Below are positions 1 to 8,526 of a DNA stretch of 64,000 nucleotides, piece after piece (position 1 is the first letter of the stretch; each line of letters starts with the position of its first letter). This DNA is from Planctomycetaceae bacterium. Lineage in GTDB: Bacteria > Planctomycetota > Planctomycetia > Pirellulales > Thermoguttaceae. The DNA is taken from NCBI GenBank assembly GCA_012719125.1, contig JAAYAY010000269.1, positions 1-64,000 of the forward strand, read 5' to 3'. The position numbers and the translations under genes were made by a program. The notes below the pieces were generated by a model. The model made no database searches. It saw only the letters and a list, made by a program, of their open reading frames with translations, and was not told the origin of the DNA.

Positions 1-394
1 CTTCGCGGAAGTGGGGGACGAAGCACCACTTCGCGGTTTTGGCGGGAGCGGGGGGGAAGATCTCGCGGACGAAGGCGGCCGGGTCGCCCCAGACGGGCGG
101 GCACTTCAGGCCGTGGGCCATGGCAAAAGAATAGGAGAGGGGGCCCCGGGTCATGGCCACCTTGGCACGTGGGTTGGGGAGTATCGCGCTGCGCCAGTAG
201 ATGATCCCCGTGCCCCAGACGGTGGTCAGAGGCGTGGCAAAATGGAGTGTGGAGCCGACGACGAAGAAGTGTTCGACGGGCGCATTCGGTTCCACCCGGA
301 CCGGCTCGCGGCCCGACAGGTGCCTGACAATGAGCGGGGTGAGGAGGTCGCCGAAGTTGTTCTTTTCGACCCAGTAGGCGTGGATGACGTTCAT
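1..394 (-). CDS. polysaccharide pyruvyl transferase family protein (N-terminal part, cut by window edge)
   Basis: The reverse strand encodes about 131 residues starting MNVIHAYWVEKNNFGDLLTP and running off the left edge. The order of motifs (NFGD near the start, a VGS-LHFA stretch, VWGTGI, a TRGPLS segment, then CPPVWGDPA and a VPHF segment) matches the N-terminal half of ExoV/WcaK-like pyruvyl transferases, which add pyruvate ketals to exopolysaccharide or cell-wall sugars. The ATG at 394 was chosen because it gives the family's usual N-terminus; the frame stays open upstream, so the start is not certain. Only the 5' half is visible, so catalytic completeness cannot be judged. Its neighbours inside the window do not suggest an exopolysaccharide cluster. 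Confidence 0.75.
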   Translation of the reverse strand, partial: MNVIHAYWVEKNNFGDLLTPLIVRHLSGREPVRVEPNAPVEHFFVVGSTLHFATPLTTVWGTGIIYWRSAILPNPRAKVAMTRGPLSYSFAMAHGLKCPPVWGDPAAFVREIFPPAPAKTAKWCFVPHFRE

Positions 395-507
395 GTTCTT
401 GCAGGACCTACCAGGCGGCACCAGATCCCTGGATAAGGAGGTGACTCTTGGAAGTGATGTGACGGGGATGTGAGTCGCGGATGGGAAGTGGACCCCGAGC
501 ACGCATG

Positions 508-1125
508 CTAAATAATCATTCCAGCCGGATAGAACCCAATTCCTTTCAGGTCACTTTGGATTAGAAGTGACTTCGTTTCGTCCGTTACAAAAATGGGTGC
601 ATCATGATTCTGACGAACAGTAAAGATGCCTTGTGACGTGGCATCGCTTCGGGGGATCTTTAGCCGCGTAAGCTGCCGAACCTGCTTTGTGAACTTTCCA
701 CACTTATGGCAAACCTCGTTGTTGCTTTGACGGGGATCTGCATCCACGATATTCGTCGGCCGCGCCCAAAACAACGCGTTTTCGGGGGCCGGCAAGCTCT
801 CAACCATCAGTTTCTTGCGAACCAGCTTAGTCCTTACGGGCTTCGTGTCTGCAAATTCAAACGGTAGGCCGACTCTATCTAGAAGAGCCTTTCCATGGCC
901 AGTCACCATCAGCCACAGGCCGCCCCAAAAACACGTGTGACCGTGACTCATCGACAATTCCGGTGTTCCGAATTCCTCGTCCCAGTAATACAGCAGCGGA
1001 GGTCTCAACTCATTCGTATTCTGCCCGCAGGCATCGCATGGCGGATTCAACGCGTGCGTCCCCGCGTAGCAGAAATCACTCTGAAAACGCCTCGTTGCGT
1101 GCGCCAATAGGTATATCTTATTCAT
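508..1125 (-). CDS. double-CXXCG motif immunity-like protein
   Basis: This 205-residue protein has two CxxCG knuckles about 105 residues apart, CDACG near residue 30 and CHKCG near residue 136. That arrangement is the hallmark of the Myxococcus-type double-CXXCG family, whose members include SitI6-type immunity proteins. The ATG at 1125 overlaps the toxin stop codon as ATGA, so the pair should be translationally coupled; a GTG at 1137 is an alternative start. Family knowledge plus the tight coupling suggest that it neutralises the nuclease encoded just upstream. The base composition is visibly more AT-rich than the surrounding genes, consistent with acquisition by transfer. The immunity role is inferred, not shown. 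Confidence 0.8.
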   Translation of the reverse strand: MNKIYLLAHATRRFQSDFCYAGTHALNPPCDACGQNTNELRPPLLYYWDEEFGTPELSMSHGHTCFWGGLWLMVTGHGKALLDRVGLPFEFADTKPVRTKLVRKKLMVESLPAPENALFWARPTNIVDADPRQSNNEVCHKCGKFTKQVRQLTRLKIPRSDATSQGIFTVRQNHDAPIFVTDETKSLLIQSDLKGIGFYPAGMII

Positions 1126-2294
1126 ATCCCAAACCACCGAACCAGGAAGTCTCGAATTTCGAGGATCGTTTCCTTGCTGACCGTGCTGTAACCACCATGG
1201 CTCTCAATCATTCTGTCAAACGCGTTGTTGTAATGGCCTCCTTTGATGCCCGTCTTGCCTGTCCCAACGTACCCCTTGCCGCCGTGTATCTTCGCGTGCA
1301 AAGCTGGGTCAATCCGCTTCCGATTGGGTAGGCCCGCGCGCCCAATGATATCCGGATGACTTGCAGCCGAGTTCCCAGCATCTCGGAGTTTGCTTTGAAT
1401 CTTGAGAGGGATCGTGTGGTGCATGTCGTAAGCGTTATGGACAAGCACGCCAGCCGCTGACACATAGTATACATGCTCCGTCTCAACCTCCAGATTGAAA
1501 ACGGGCTCGCTGCCGGCTCGCGCCCGTAGCGCGGTGACGGGCGACTGGGTGCCGTCGAGGGAGAGGACTCGCTCGCCGACCTGGAGCAAGCCGGCCTGGA
1601 CGAACTCCTGGCGGTCCTCGCTCCAGAAGGGGTGGTTGGCGGTGGTGCCGATCGGTTCGTCGAGCCCCTCGATGTGAAGGTCGACCACATTGCCGGCTGA
1701 GTGGGCGAACTTGCCGGTGACCAGGTGGTGGCCGTCGCTGGGGCGGTCGGGAAGCGGCGGGCAGGAGGTGATGGAGAGGACCTCGGCCGGGCCGTCGATG
1801 CCGAGTTCCTCCATGGAGAGGTAGACGGAGCCGCCTGGGCGGGCTTCCTCCGCTTCGAGCCAACCCAACGGGCGGAGGAAGTCGATATCGAGGGTGCCCC
1901 CGTCCGGCTTCTCCATCCGCAGGGCGATCTTGCGCCACTCGGCCGGATCGATCGGGCCGTATTCGTCTTCGGCGTCCTCCAGTTCCGGATTGTCGGCCAG
2001 GACCCAGGTGCCGACCTCGATATCGCGGATCTTCTGGGTGACGTAGCCCGGAGACTCATCCGCCGGGAGCGAAGCGGGGTCAACCGCCGAGCATGCGGAG
2101 GCGAGCGAGAGGTCGGGGGTTGCGGGGACGTCCGTGGGCAGCCCGCCGGAGAGGACGAGGCCGCCGAGGGCCGCGAAGAGGAGGGCGAAGAGCCAGGGCG
2201 CAAGGCGGCTGGGCCGACGGGTTCTGGCTGTGGCCATCCCGGGCGGCAGTTTCGTGCGGCGGGCCGTCTTGGCGGCGGTTGCGGCGGTGGGCAT
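1122..2294 (-). CDS. membrane-anchored Hint-domain polymorphic toxin with C-terminal HHxIP nuclease domain
   Basis: This 390-residue protein has an arginine-rich N-terminus, one hydrophobic segment at about residues 30-50 (APWLFALLFAALGGLVL), a Hint/pretoxin region at about 80-285 and a C-terminal toxin domain. The Hint part shows IRDIEVGTWVLA, TANHPFW and the typical end VYYVSAAGVLVHN. The toxin part begins MHHTIPL and continues with HAKIHGGKG, like HNH/Endo VII (AHH/DUF2380-like) nucleases. The Cys that normally opens a Hint domain is not in its usual place before IRDIEVG, so autocleavage may be altered. No Rhs/YD repeats or secretion adaptor are present, so it is unusually short for a polymorphic toxin. 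The ATG at 2294 lies 10 nt after the previous stop and 13 nt after GGAGGAG; a GTG at 2324 is the alternative. Confidence 0.8.
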   Translation of the reverse strand: MPTAATAAKTARRTKLPPGMATARTRRPSRLAPWLFALLFAALGGLVLSGGLPTDVPATPDLSLASACSAVDPASLPADESPGYVTQKIRDIEVGTWVLADNPELEDAEDEYGPIDPAEWRKIALRMEKPDGGTLDIDFLRPLGWLEAEEARPGGSVYLSMEELGIDGPAEVLSITSCPPLPDRPSDGHHLVTGKFAHSAGNVVDLHIEGLDEPIGTTANHPFWSEDRQEFVQAGLLQVGERVLSLDGTQSPVTALRARAGSEPVFNLEVETEHVYYVSAAGVLVHNAYDMHHTIPLKIQSKLRDAGNSAASHPDIIGRAGLPNRKRIDPALHAKIHGGKGYVGTGKTGIKGGHYNNAFDRMIESHGGYSTVSKETILEIRDFLVRWFGI

Positions 2295-2304
2295 CACAGG
2301 CTTC

Positions 2305-5166
2305 TCACTCCTCCACGGCCCCACACATCGCCTTCACCAGGGCCGGGCCGAACTCCAGGCGGTCCTTGACGGTTGGGGGACGTGACAGTCTCGGACTTGT
2401 GTCCACCATCTGCTCCATGAGAAACGCCGGGATCCTGCGGTCGCGAAACAACGCACCCGGCGTGTCCATCCGGCCTTTGGCAACCTCAGCACCTCCAGCA
2501 GCAGCCGATTTCGGACGCGGCGGATTGGGTTGATAGAACGTGCTGCCGTCCGTCAGCAACTTCCAGAGCCTCATGGCAAGCGGCTGCAGTTCGGCCGCTC
2601 CCTGAACGAAGTCCGCCGCTTCGGTGTTGTGCATGGTCAAGAACAGATCGATCCGATGCCCCCCGTCTACCCAATCGTAGATCGCCTTGCGCTCGTGGAA
2701 TATCTCGGGCATGAGCCGCTCATCGGTCACGTCCCAGTTCCGGTTCAGGTCATACCCGTTCGCATTGAACCGCACGCCTCCCCGAAGAACGCCGTCAGGA
2801 TCGGGCAGGGGAAACACCTTCCAAATGAACCGGTCACGAATGGCGGCCGCCTCTGGTGCGTCGGACAGGAGGAAGCGAATGGCGCCGTCCACCACCCAGG
2901 ACGTGCCGCTCTCCCATGCATGCTGACGCGCGATCAGCCATATCACCTTCTTGCCGCTCTCGGCAATATCTGGATTGGTGATGGTGAGGAGCGGAATAGG
3001 CCGCCCCTGAACGCTCTTTCCAACAACATCTTGCCGGAGGTGAGGGTGCGTGCCGACCTCCCCGAGCAAGGCCTGGAGATGACGCTGCGTGTAGGGCGGC
3101 TGCCGTGCGATCCACACTCGCGGGCCCGTCGGCTTAAGCTGCACGCGGATCTCGCCGGCGTCGGGGTTCCACTCGGCCGCCTCGAAGTGATGCCAGGTCC
3201 GATCGTCGTAACTGTAGACCGGCCGCATGTTGCGCAGGCCGGAACCGTCGTGCGCCCGGTAGTTGTACTCGCCCTTGAGGTCGGTCAAGTCGACGGTCAA
3301 TTCGTTGTCGCCAAGGCCGTCCAGCCGAAAATAGAACCAACTGGGCTGCCGGTTGCGTTTGTCCTGGTCCACTTCTCCCGGGACTCCGCAACGCAAGTGC
3401 GTCTCGGAAACGCGTTCCACGGCGCCGACATTGCCCCCCTCGAAGTCGGTAGAGACCTTGATTGCGCCGGCCCCGTCGGAACCGAACACCTCGTGGACTG
3501 CTTCCAGGTACTTCATCCCGTGGACCGTGTCGGGCTCCAGATAGCTTCCTTCGGTCCATTCGTTCCAGCAATTGATGTTCAGAATTCGCGGTCCGCCGGG
3601 CTTCGCCAGGAGGCGTTGCTTGGTCATCGCCAGGGCCTCTTGGAACCGTTCCGGCGTGTTGCCGCTGATGGTGTTCGTGAACGGGTAGCCGAAATTGCCG
3701 AACTCGTCGTCCTGGTGGGCACGGGGGCTCGAATCCCAACCCATCGTCACGTTGGGGAAATAAGGCACGCTGAACTTGCGCTCGGCCTCATTCCAATAGC
3801 GGAAGTAACTGTCGCGGACTTCGTTGTAGTCGGTCTGCTGGCTCGGTAGCCCCACGTGATGAATCCACACGTACGAGGTTACCGAATCGAAGCCGAGATC
3901 CTTGACCAACTGCGCGGCGTCTACCGGTTTCCGCTCGCCGGGCAGGATGGCCCGTCCCCAGACGACCGCGTTCAGATGCAGGCCCGGCAGGCCGGCCGCC
4001 ACCGCTTTGGCACGAAACCCGTCGAGCGCCTTGCGAGTCGCTTCCACACTGCCGAACCCGTCGAGCAACGTCGTCAGATCGTAGAACGAGGAGTAGGGCC
4101 GCCCGTCGATCCGCCAGTACGACGGATGGGAGAAATAGGAACGGATGACGTGGTCGCAGACCTTCTCGAAAGTTTCCGGCGTGACTTTGCCGGGATAGAG
4201 AACCTTGCGTTCCGCACCGCGGCGGTAGGGGTGAATTTCGGTCCAGTCGTGGTTGGCCCACATGAAGGCGAACTTGAGCCGCGAGTTGTTCTCCGCCTTC
4301 AGGAACCCCTCATCGATCGGCCGGTCCAGAAACGGCCCGTCGTCGTAGTAGTACCAATCGAAGATGAACGCGTCGATGCCGTGGTCGGCGGCGGCCGCGA
4401 TCTTTCGGGCCATGACCTTCGGATCGGACTCGTCCTCATATCCCCACAGCGGCACATTGGGCTGGTGATGGCCCGGAAAACGGGGCCGGGCCGCCTTGAC
4501 CAGTTCCCATTCCGACCACTCTTCGCCCTTGTTCTTCACGTTCCGTGGATCGCCCGGGTGATAATTGCCGAAGTAGTAACACGCGATGGTGATCGGCGGG
4601 TCGGACTCGACTGCCGGACGTACCGCGGGCTGCGCGGCGGAGTCCACTTCGTTGATGGTGACGGACACATTGTCGAGCCGGGGGGTGAGTTTGGCCGCCT
4701 GAAACGCGATCATGATCGACGTGCCGGCGGGAACCTGTCTGGCCACGAGTTCTTGCCGCTCCCCAGGCGGATAGTCGTCCGTTGCCAGTTGGACGAAGTT
4801 GCCGTCCAGAATCGCCGCGTTCAGGACAGAGCCGGACTTCCACGGCTCGGCGACGTCGAAGGTCAGCACCACATCCGAAGCATGCTCCAGAACCCCGACC
4901 TTTTGGCGGAAGAAGCCGAGCGTGGATGGATTGCAGACGGCCGAAGCCGCTCCACTTTTCGCCTGGAGCGCATAAGTGCTCTCCGACCCCTGCCATCCCG
5001 CGGGCAAGCCGCTGTACCAACCGCCCTGGCCCGGCGTCATGCCGCTGAGGTCGCTGAAGTCGCCGTTGACGACTCCGATTTGCTGAGCCTGGGCGGAACA
5101 AACACCCGCTGCACACGCGCAAAACGCCACCAGAATCCAGACGACAATGGAGATCGTTCTCTTCAT
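2305..5166 (-). CDS. secreted fusion of a WbsX/GH99-like glycoside-active domain and an M14 zinc carboxypeptidase
   Basis: The 953-residue product starts MKRTISIVVW with a clear signal peptide ending near AQAQQ. Residues of about 30-175 form a beta-rich, CBM-like module. Residues of about 195-575 look like the GH99-like/WbsX TIM-barrel family: ACYYFGNYHPGD at the start, FDWYYYD in the middle, and CWNEWTEGSYLEP near the end. After a linking beta domain, about 695-950 is an M14 carboxypeptidase with Zn ligands in RQHAWES (HxxE) and LTMHNT, the substrate Arg in GYDLNRNWD, and a likely catalytic Glu in FLMEQ. ATG 5166 has AGGTG nearby and precedes the signal peptide; the longer reading from 5205 would bury it. 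The likely site of action is outside the inner membrane on a glycan/peptide substrate. It lies immediately upstream of the toxin gene on the same strand. Confidence 0.82.
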   Translation of the reverse strand: MKRTISIVVWILVAFCACAAGVCSAQAQQIGVVNGDFSDLSGMTPGQGGWYSGLPAGWQGSESTYALQAKSGAASAVCNPSTLGFFRQKVGVLEHASDVVLTFDVAEPWKSGSVLNAAILDGNFVQLATDDYPPGERQELVARQVPAGTSIMIAFQAAKLTPRLDNVSVTINEVDSAAQPAVRPAVESDPPITIACYYFGNYHPGDPRNVKNKGEEWSEWELVKAARPRFPGHHQPNVPLWGYEDESDPKVMARKIAAAADHGIDAFIFDWYYYDDGPFLDRPIDEGFLKAENNSRLKFAFMWANHDWTEIHPYRRGAERKVLYPGKVTPETFEKVCDHVIRSYFSHPSYWRIDGRPYSSFYDLTTLLDGFGSVEATRKALDGFRAKAVAAGLPGLHLNAVVWGRAILPGERKPVDAAQLVKDLGFDSVTSYVWIHHVGLPSQQTDYNEVRDSYFRYWNEAERKFSVPYFPNVTMGWDSSPRAHQDDEFGNFGYPFTNTISGNTPERFQEALAMTKQRLLAKPGGPRILNINCWNEWTEGSYLEPDTVHGMKYLEAVHEVFGSDGAGAIKVSTDFEGGNVGAVERVSETHLRCGVPGEVDQDKRNRQPSWFYFRLDGLGDNELTVDLTDLKGEYNYRAHDGSGLRNMRPVYSYDDRTWHHFEAAEWNPDAGEIRVQLKPTGPRVWIARQPPYTQRHLQALLGEVGTHPHLRQDVVGKSVQGRPIPLLTITNPDIAESGKKVIWLIARQHAWESGTSWVVDGAIRFLLSDAPEAAAIRDRFIWKVFPLPDPDGVLRGGVRFNANGYDLNRNWDVTDERLMPEIFHERKAIYDWVDGGHRIDLFLTMHNTEAADFVQGAAELQPLAMRLWKLLTDGSTFYQPNPPRPKSAAAGGAEVAKGRMDTPGALFRDRRIPAFLMEQMVDTSPRLSRPPTVKDRLEFGPALVKAMCGAVEE

Positions 5167-5330
5167 CTTTAAGCACCTCGTTGAGTGGTATTCGACGGAG
5201 ATCATTAGGGTGTCTGACCTGGCACCACCGGCCGCGATCGCCTGGCCAAAATCCTATCCGACCGATGAGACGATGCCAAGCTCCACGCTCCTGTTACTTC
5301 CACGGCAGGCAGGCAAGCAGAACTGACACG

Positions 5331-7721
5331 TCACTGAGTCTTCGCCGTGAAACGCACCAGCAAGCGGGCAACGGACGGATCGACCTGATAGATCCTCGCG
5401 GCCGTTGTGTCGATTGCCTTCTGAATCGGCCTGAGATCGCGCCCCTCTGCCGCGGCCGCCTGAGCCGCTTGGCCAAGAGTTGCCAACTCCCGATGATCCG
5501 CACTGGCGGCATCAAAGCGGCGAATACCGAGAAACTCGAGCATCCCGGGCGAACCGAAGCCCTTCCCGCCGCGAACGTTGTGGGCCTCCACCAGGAAACC
5601 AACCACCGAACTGTTGAGCATCGCCGCCAGGTAACGGGCTTCCTCAGACGACTCGGTCGCGATCATGGCGCACGTCTCTTGGCACACAATCGGACGAAGG
5701 CCGAGCAACGGGACCTCCGCAGGCTCCAGAACCGCCGCACGAACACAGCGGTCCATGCGCCGCCAGACGACCTTGTGAGGTGCCACCGTGTACTCTCCGA
5801 CGTTGTACATCGAGTAGAAGGCAGCGGAGCCCTGATAGCGGCGATAGGCCTGCCGGCTCTGCAACTGAGACTCAAACCGCTTCAGGTAGGCATGTGCCCT
5901 GGGAAAGTCCCGCATCATTCTCGACTCGTCGATCCCCCGCCGCGTCGACGGATCCTGCGCGAGGAGCAGATGAACGGAAGGAACGGCCCGGAACCGCCCG
6001 ACGTCGCTCCACCGCACCAGGGGATAGAGCAAGTCGGGTTCGACTTGCGCACGGACGGACGGCACAAGTTGCTTCCCGCGACCGGGAAGGTTTTCCACCT
6101 CGACGAGTTGTCCGGCGCGTCCAAGGAGTTTCAACCAGTAGACGCCGTTGGCGCCGCCCGTGTTGGCCCCCAGGTGGGCCGTGTAATCGGACGGACCAGC
6201 CAGTCGGTGCACGTCCAAACGCACACCCACGGGACACAGAACCCACGGCGACTGTGGGCGCTGCGGATCGATCGGCGACGCCTCCAACGATTCACGAATG
6301 AACTGCGGCGTATCGCTGTCCTTGGTTTCGCCTGCTCGTTTGTCCCCGTGCAACCAGCGCACATAGGGTACCGGATACGTCGTGCGAGGCCCCTTCTCCA
6401 GGACGATGGTAGAACTCCAATTTGACGCCGTATCAAAAGGCTGAACGTCGACGAGATCGTCGACCCGGTGAACCTTGAGAAGAGCCCCTTCGTCGCCCAG
6501 GCGGAAACGCCGGAATCCGTCCCCCGCCCCCCGGGTCTGGAACAGCGTCTGGGTGACAACCATGCCAAGCCGTCCCCCGTCGCGAAGATAGCGGTCGGCT
6601 CCGGTATAGAGCACGAGCATGGCGAGGTCCTTCTTCCCCCCGCCGTGACGCGCTTCATTTCCCGAAAGCGAAAACAGGCCGTAACGCTGCCACAACTCCT
6701 TCGTCTGATTCCGGTACTCACCCGGCAAATGGTCCCAGGCAAGCCAGGGCGGATTCCCGACAAGAAAATCGAAAGCCGGCTCTGCAGGTCCCTGCCGCAC
6801 CACGTCGCGGAGGTGAACTGGTATGGCCACCGTTTCTCCCCGCCCAAGCAGGTCTCGGACGGCAAGCAGGTAGTTGGCTCGCGCTGCCAGAACCGCCAGA
6901 TCATTCACGTCCATTCCCACAACACGATCCAGGATTCCCGCGAGGTCGGGATGTCGGCCACGCCCCCTTCTCAGTCTGTCCAACGCGCGGAGGAGAAACA
7001 CGCCCGAGCCGCAGGTAGGGTCGAGCAAGCGACCTCTCGCCGCTCCGTTAAACCCGACCTGGTCCAGAACATGATCGGCCAGCCAGGCGGGAGTGTAGTG
7101 TTCCCCGAGCGCGTGCCGCACCTGCTTGGGGAAGAGAGACATGTAGAAAGCACCGAACAGATCGTGTCCTTTGGCGGGATCGAGATCGGCGGGGAGGGGC
7201 ACCAACTCGTGTACGGGGCGGTTCAAATCGCGAAGCCACTGTTCCAACGGTTCGTTCCACCCATGCCGATACCATCCCCATCGTGATGCCCCCGGAAAGT
7301 CTGCCACTCCCCAGTTGGCCGCACATTCCCCATTCTCGAATCGTTCAATATCCTCCCTCAAGAACAGCTCGCCCGGCGCGTTCCGATTTGGCACCGAAAC
7401 GTGCGCGAGAACTGCCCGTGTGAGAAGCTTCACCACCAGGGCATAGTACGTCTGCACGGCGAACAGGAACCGGGCGGGATCGGTCGCCTCTTCTGGCAAC
7501 GTGAGCTGCACAGCCATCCGCGACAATGCCGCCCGTGCCGGTGCCGTCATAGCAGCGGAAGACTCGGACACGGTCTGCAGAACCGCCTCGTCATGGCTCA
7601 TCCGCTCCAGAAGGAGTCGCACGCCGGCAGTGAAATGCCGGGTTCGCCCGCCCACGAACTCGTTCAACGAGGACTGCGAGATTCTCTTGCTTCCTGCCGG
7701 CACTCGCCCACTCCAACCCAA
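5331..7721 (-). CDS. orphan N6-adenine DNA methyltransferase (Eco57I/type IIG-like, no nuclease seen)
   Basis: The protein is about 796 residues. Motif I reads LDPTCGSGVFLL and motif IV reads NPPWLAW, the D/N-PP-W signature of gamma-class adenine-N6 methyltransferases. The GEHYTPAWLADHVLDQ segment just before motif I is typical of Eco57I/type I HsdM-like enzymes. About 400 residues after motif IV form a probable target-recognition region. No PD-(D/E)xK nuclease motif is evident in the N-terminal 190 residues and no restriction, BREX or DISARM gene is adjacent. The start is uncertain: 7721 is a TTG, 7703 a GTG, and the first ATG comes only at 7601. It could be a solitary methylase or the remnant of a type IIG enzyme. 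Confidence 0.8.
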   Translation of the reverse strand: MGWSGRVPAGSKRISQSSLNEFVGGRTRHFTAGVRLLLERMSHDEAVLQTVSESSAAMTAPARAALSRMAVQLTLPEEATDPARFLFAVQTYYALVVKLLTRAVLAHVSVPNRNAPGELFLREDIERFENGECAANWGVADFPGASRWGWYRHGWNEPLEQWLRDLNRPVHELVPLPADLDPAKGHDLFGAFYMSLFPKQVRHALGEHYTPAWLADHVLDQVGFNGAARGRLLDPTCGSGVFLLRALDRLRRGRGRHPDLAGILDRVVGMDVNDLAVLAARANYLLAVRDLLGRGETVAIPVHLRDVVRQGPAEPAFDFLVGNPPWLAWDHLPGEYRNQTKELWQRYGLFSLSGNEARHGGGKKDLAMLVLYTGADRYLRDGGRLGMVVTQTLFQTRGAGDGFRRFRLGDEGALLKVHRVDDLVDVQPFDTASNWSSTIVLEKGPRTTYPVPYVRWLHGDKRAGETKDSDTPQFIRESLEASPIDPQRPQSPWVLCPVGVRLDVHRLAGPSDYTAHLGANTGGANGVYWLKLLGRAGQLVEVENLPGRGKQLVPSVRAQVEPDLLYPLVRWSDVGRFRAVPSVHLLLAQDPSTRRGIDESRMMRDFPRAHAYLKRFESQLQSRQAYRRYQGSAAFYSMYNVGEYTVAPHKVVWRRMDRCVRAAVLEPAEVPLLGLRPIVCQETCAMIATESSEEARYLAAMLNSSVVGFLVEAHNVRGGKGFGSPGMLEFLGIRRFDAASADHRELATLGQAAQAAAAEGRDLRPIQKAIDTTAARIYQVDPSVARLLVRFTAKTQ

Positions 7722-8013
7722 ACCAACAGATCCTGGAGTCTGTCAGCCTATCAGTCGGCCGTTAACGAAACCAGTCCGTCTCCGGGCGTGGCGAGCGATG
7801 TCGGGAGATTATTCCCAAGAAAGAATATGGCCGCGCCGGAAACTCCGTTCGCGACGCGGCCACAACCGGGAGGGGACGAAAAGGCCGACGAACTGCCCCG
7901 TCTCAGTGACGCGGGCAATCGAAACCCGTGAAGAACGCTAATTTCACATTCCTACGCGCTCCCTCGGTACAATGAAAACTCGAACTTGGAGGCTCGCTGG
8001 CGAGCGGGTCCGA

Positions 8014-8526
8014 CTATTGCGACGCGGCGGCAACAACGTCACTCGCATTGGCCTGCACTTCCTGCTCTTTCTCGCAACATTCTGCTTCGGAGGTGCAACA
8101 CTTGCCATCCTTCGAGCAGCAACCGGCGGGGCTCTCTTCACACTCCTTGCACGACTCGACGCTGCACTCTTTGGCCTCGCCCGAGCAGCACTTGCTCTCG
8201 GCTAAGACGGCGCCGAAGGGGCACCCGCCGGCCGAACAGGCCTTCTCTTCGCCCTCCACCCCAAGCGAGGCAAAGCTCGCCAACGACGGGCACTGTCCTT
8301 CCGTGCAGCCGGCCTTTTTGCTGCAGCAGGCAGGCTCGTCGCCGGGGAGTGAAGCTGCCATTTCCGTGGCCTTGAAGCCCGAGCAGCAGGAACCGCCCGC
8401 GGAAGCCGGCGTGAAACTGGGCGCCGCGGGACTCGATCCGCTCAACACGCCGTTCTGAGCCAGCAGAACTCCCGCAGCAACAATGAGCGCCAACGCAAAC
8501 GTCACCGGCAAAAGAGCACGAACCAT
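8014..8526 (-). CDS. small cysteine-rich exported protein, metallothionein-like in composition
   Basis: This 170-residue protein begins with a hydrophobic signal or anchor (residues 4-23, LLPVTFALALIVAAGVLLAQ) followed by 19 cysteines, many as CC pairs (SCCSG, ACCSK, KCCSG, GCCSK, KCCTS, ECCEK). I do not recognise a named family. The pattern suggests metal binding or a disulfide-rich envelope protein. The start is strongly supported by AGGAGG five bases before the ATG at 8526. The C-terminal 15 residues lack cysteine. It is transcribed divergently from the HAD gene and separated from the methyltransferase by a non-coding stretch, so it is probably monocistronic. Export is inferred from the N-terminus only. 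Confidence 0.75.
   Translation of the reverse strand: MVRALLPVTFALALIVAAGVLLAQNGVLSGSSPAAPSFTPASAGGSCCSGFKATEMAASLPGDEPACCSKKAGCTEGQCPSLASFASLGVEGEEKACSAGGCPFGAVLAESKCCSGEAKECSVESCKECEESPAGCCSKDGKCCTSEAECCEKEQEVQANASDVVAAASQ

Noticed and set aside
11-436. Plus-strand ORF at the left edge
   Set aside because: It is antisense to the pyruvyl transferase reading frame, which has recognisable motifs.
5331-7721. BREX PglX or DISARM methyltransferase
   Set aside because: The protein is shorter than typical PglX and no BREX or DISARM partner genes lie nearby.
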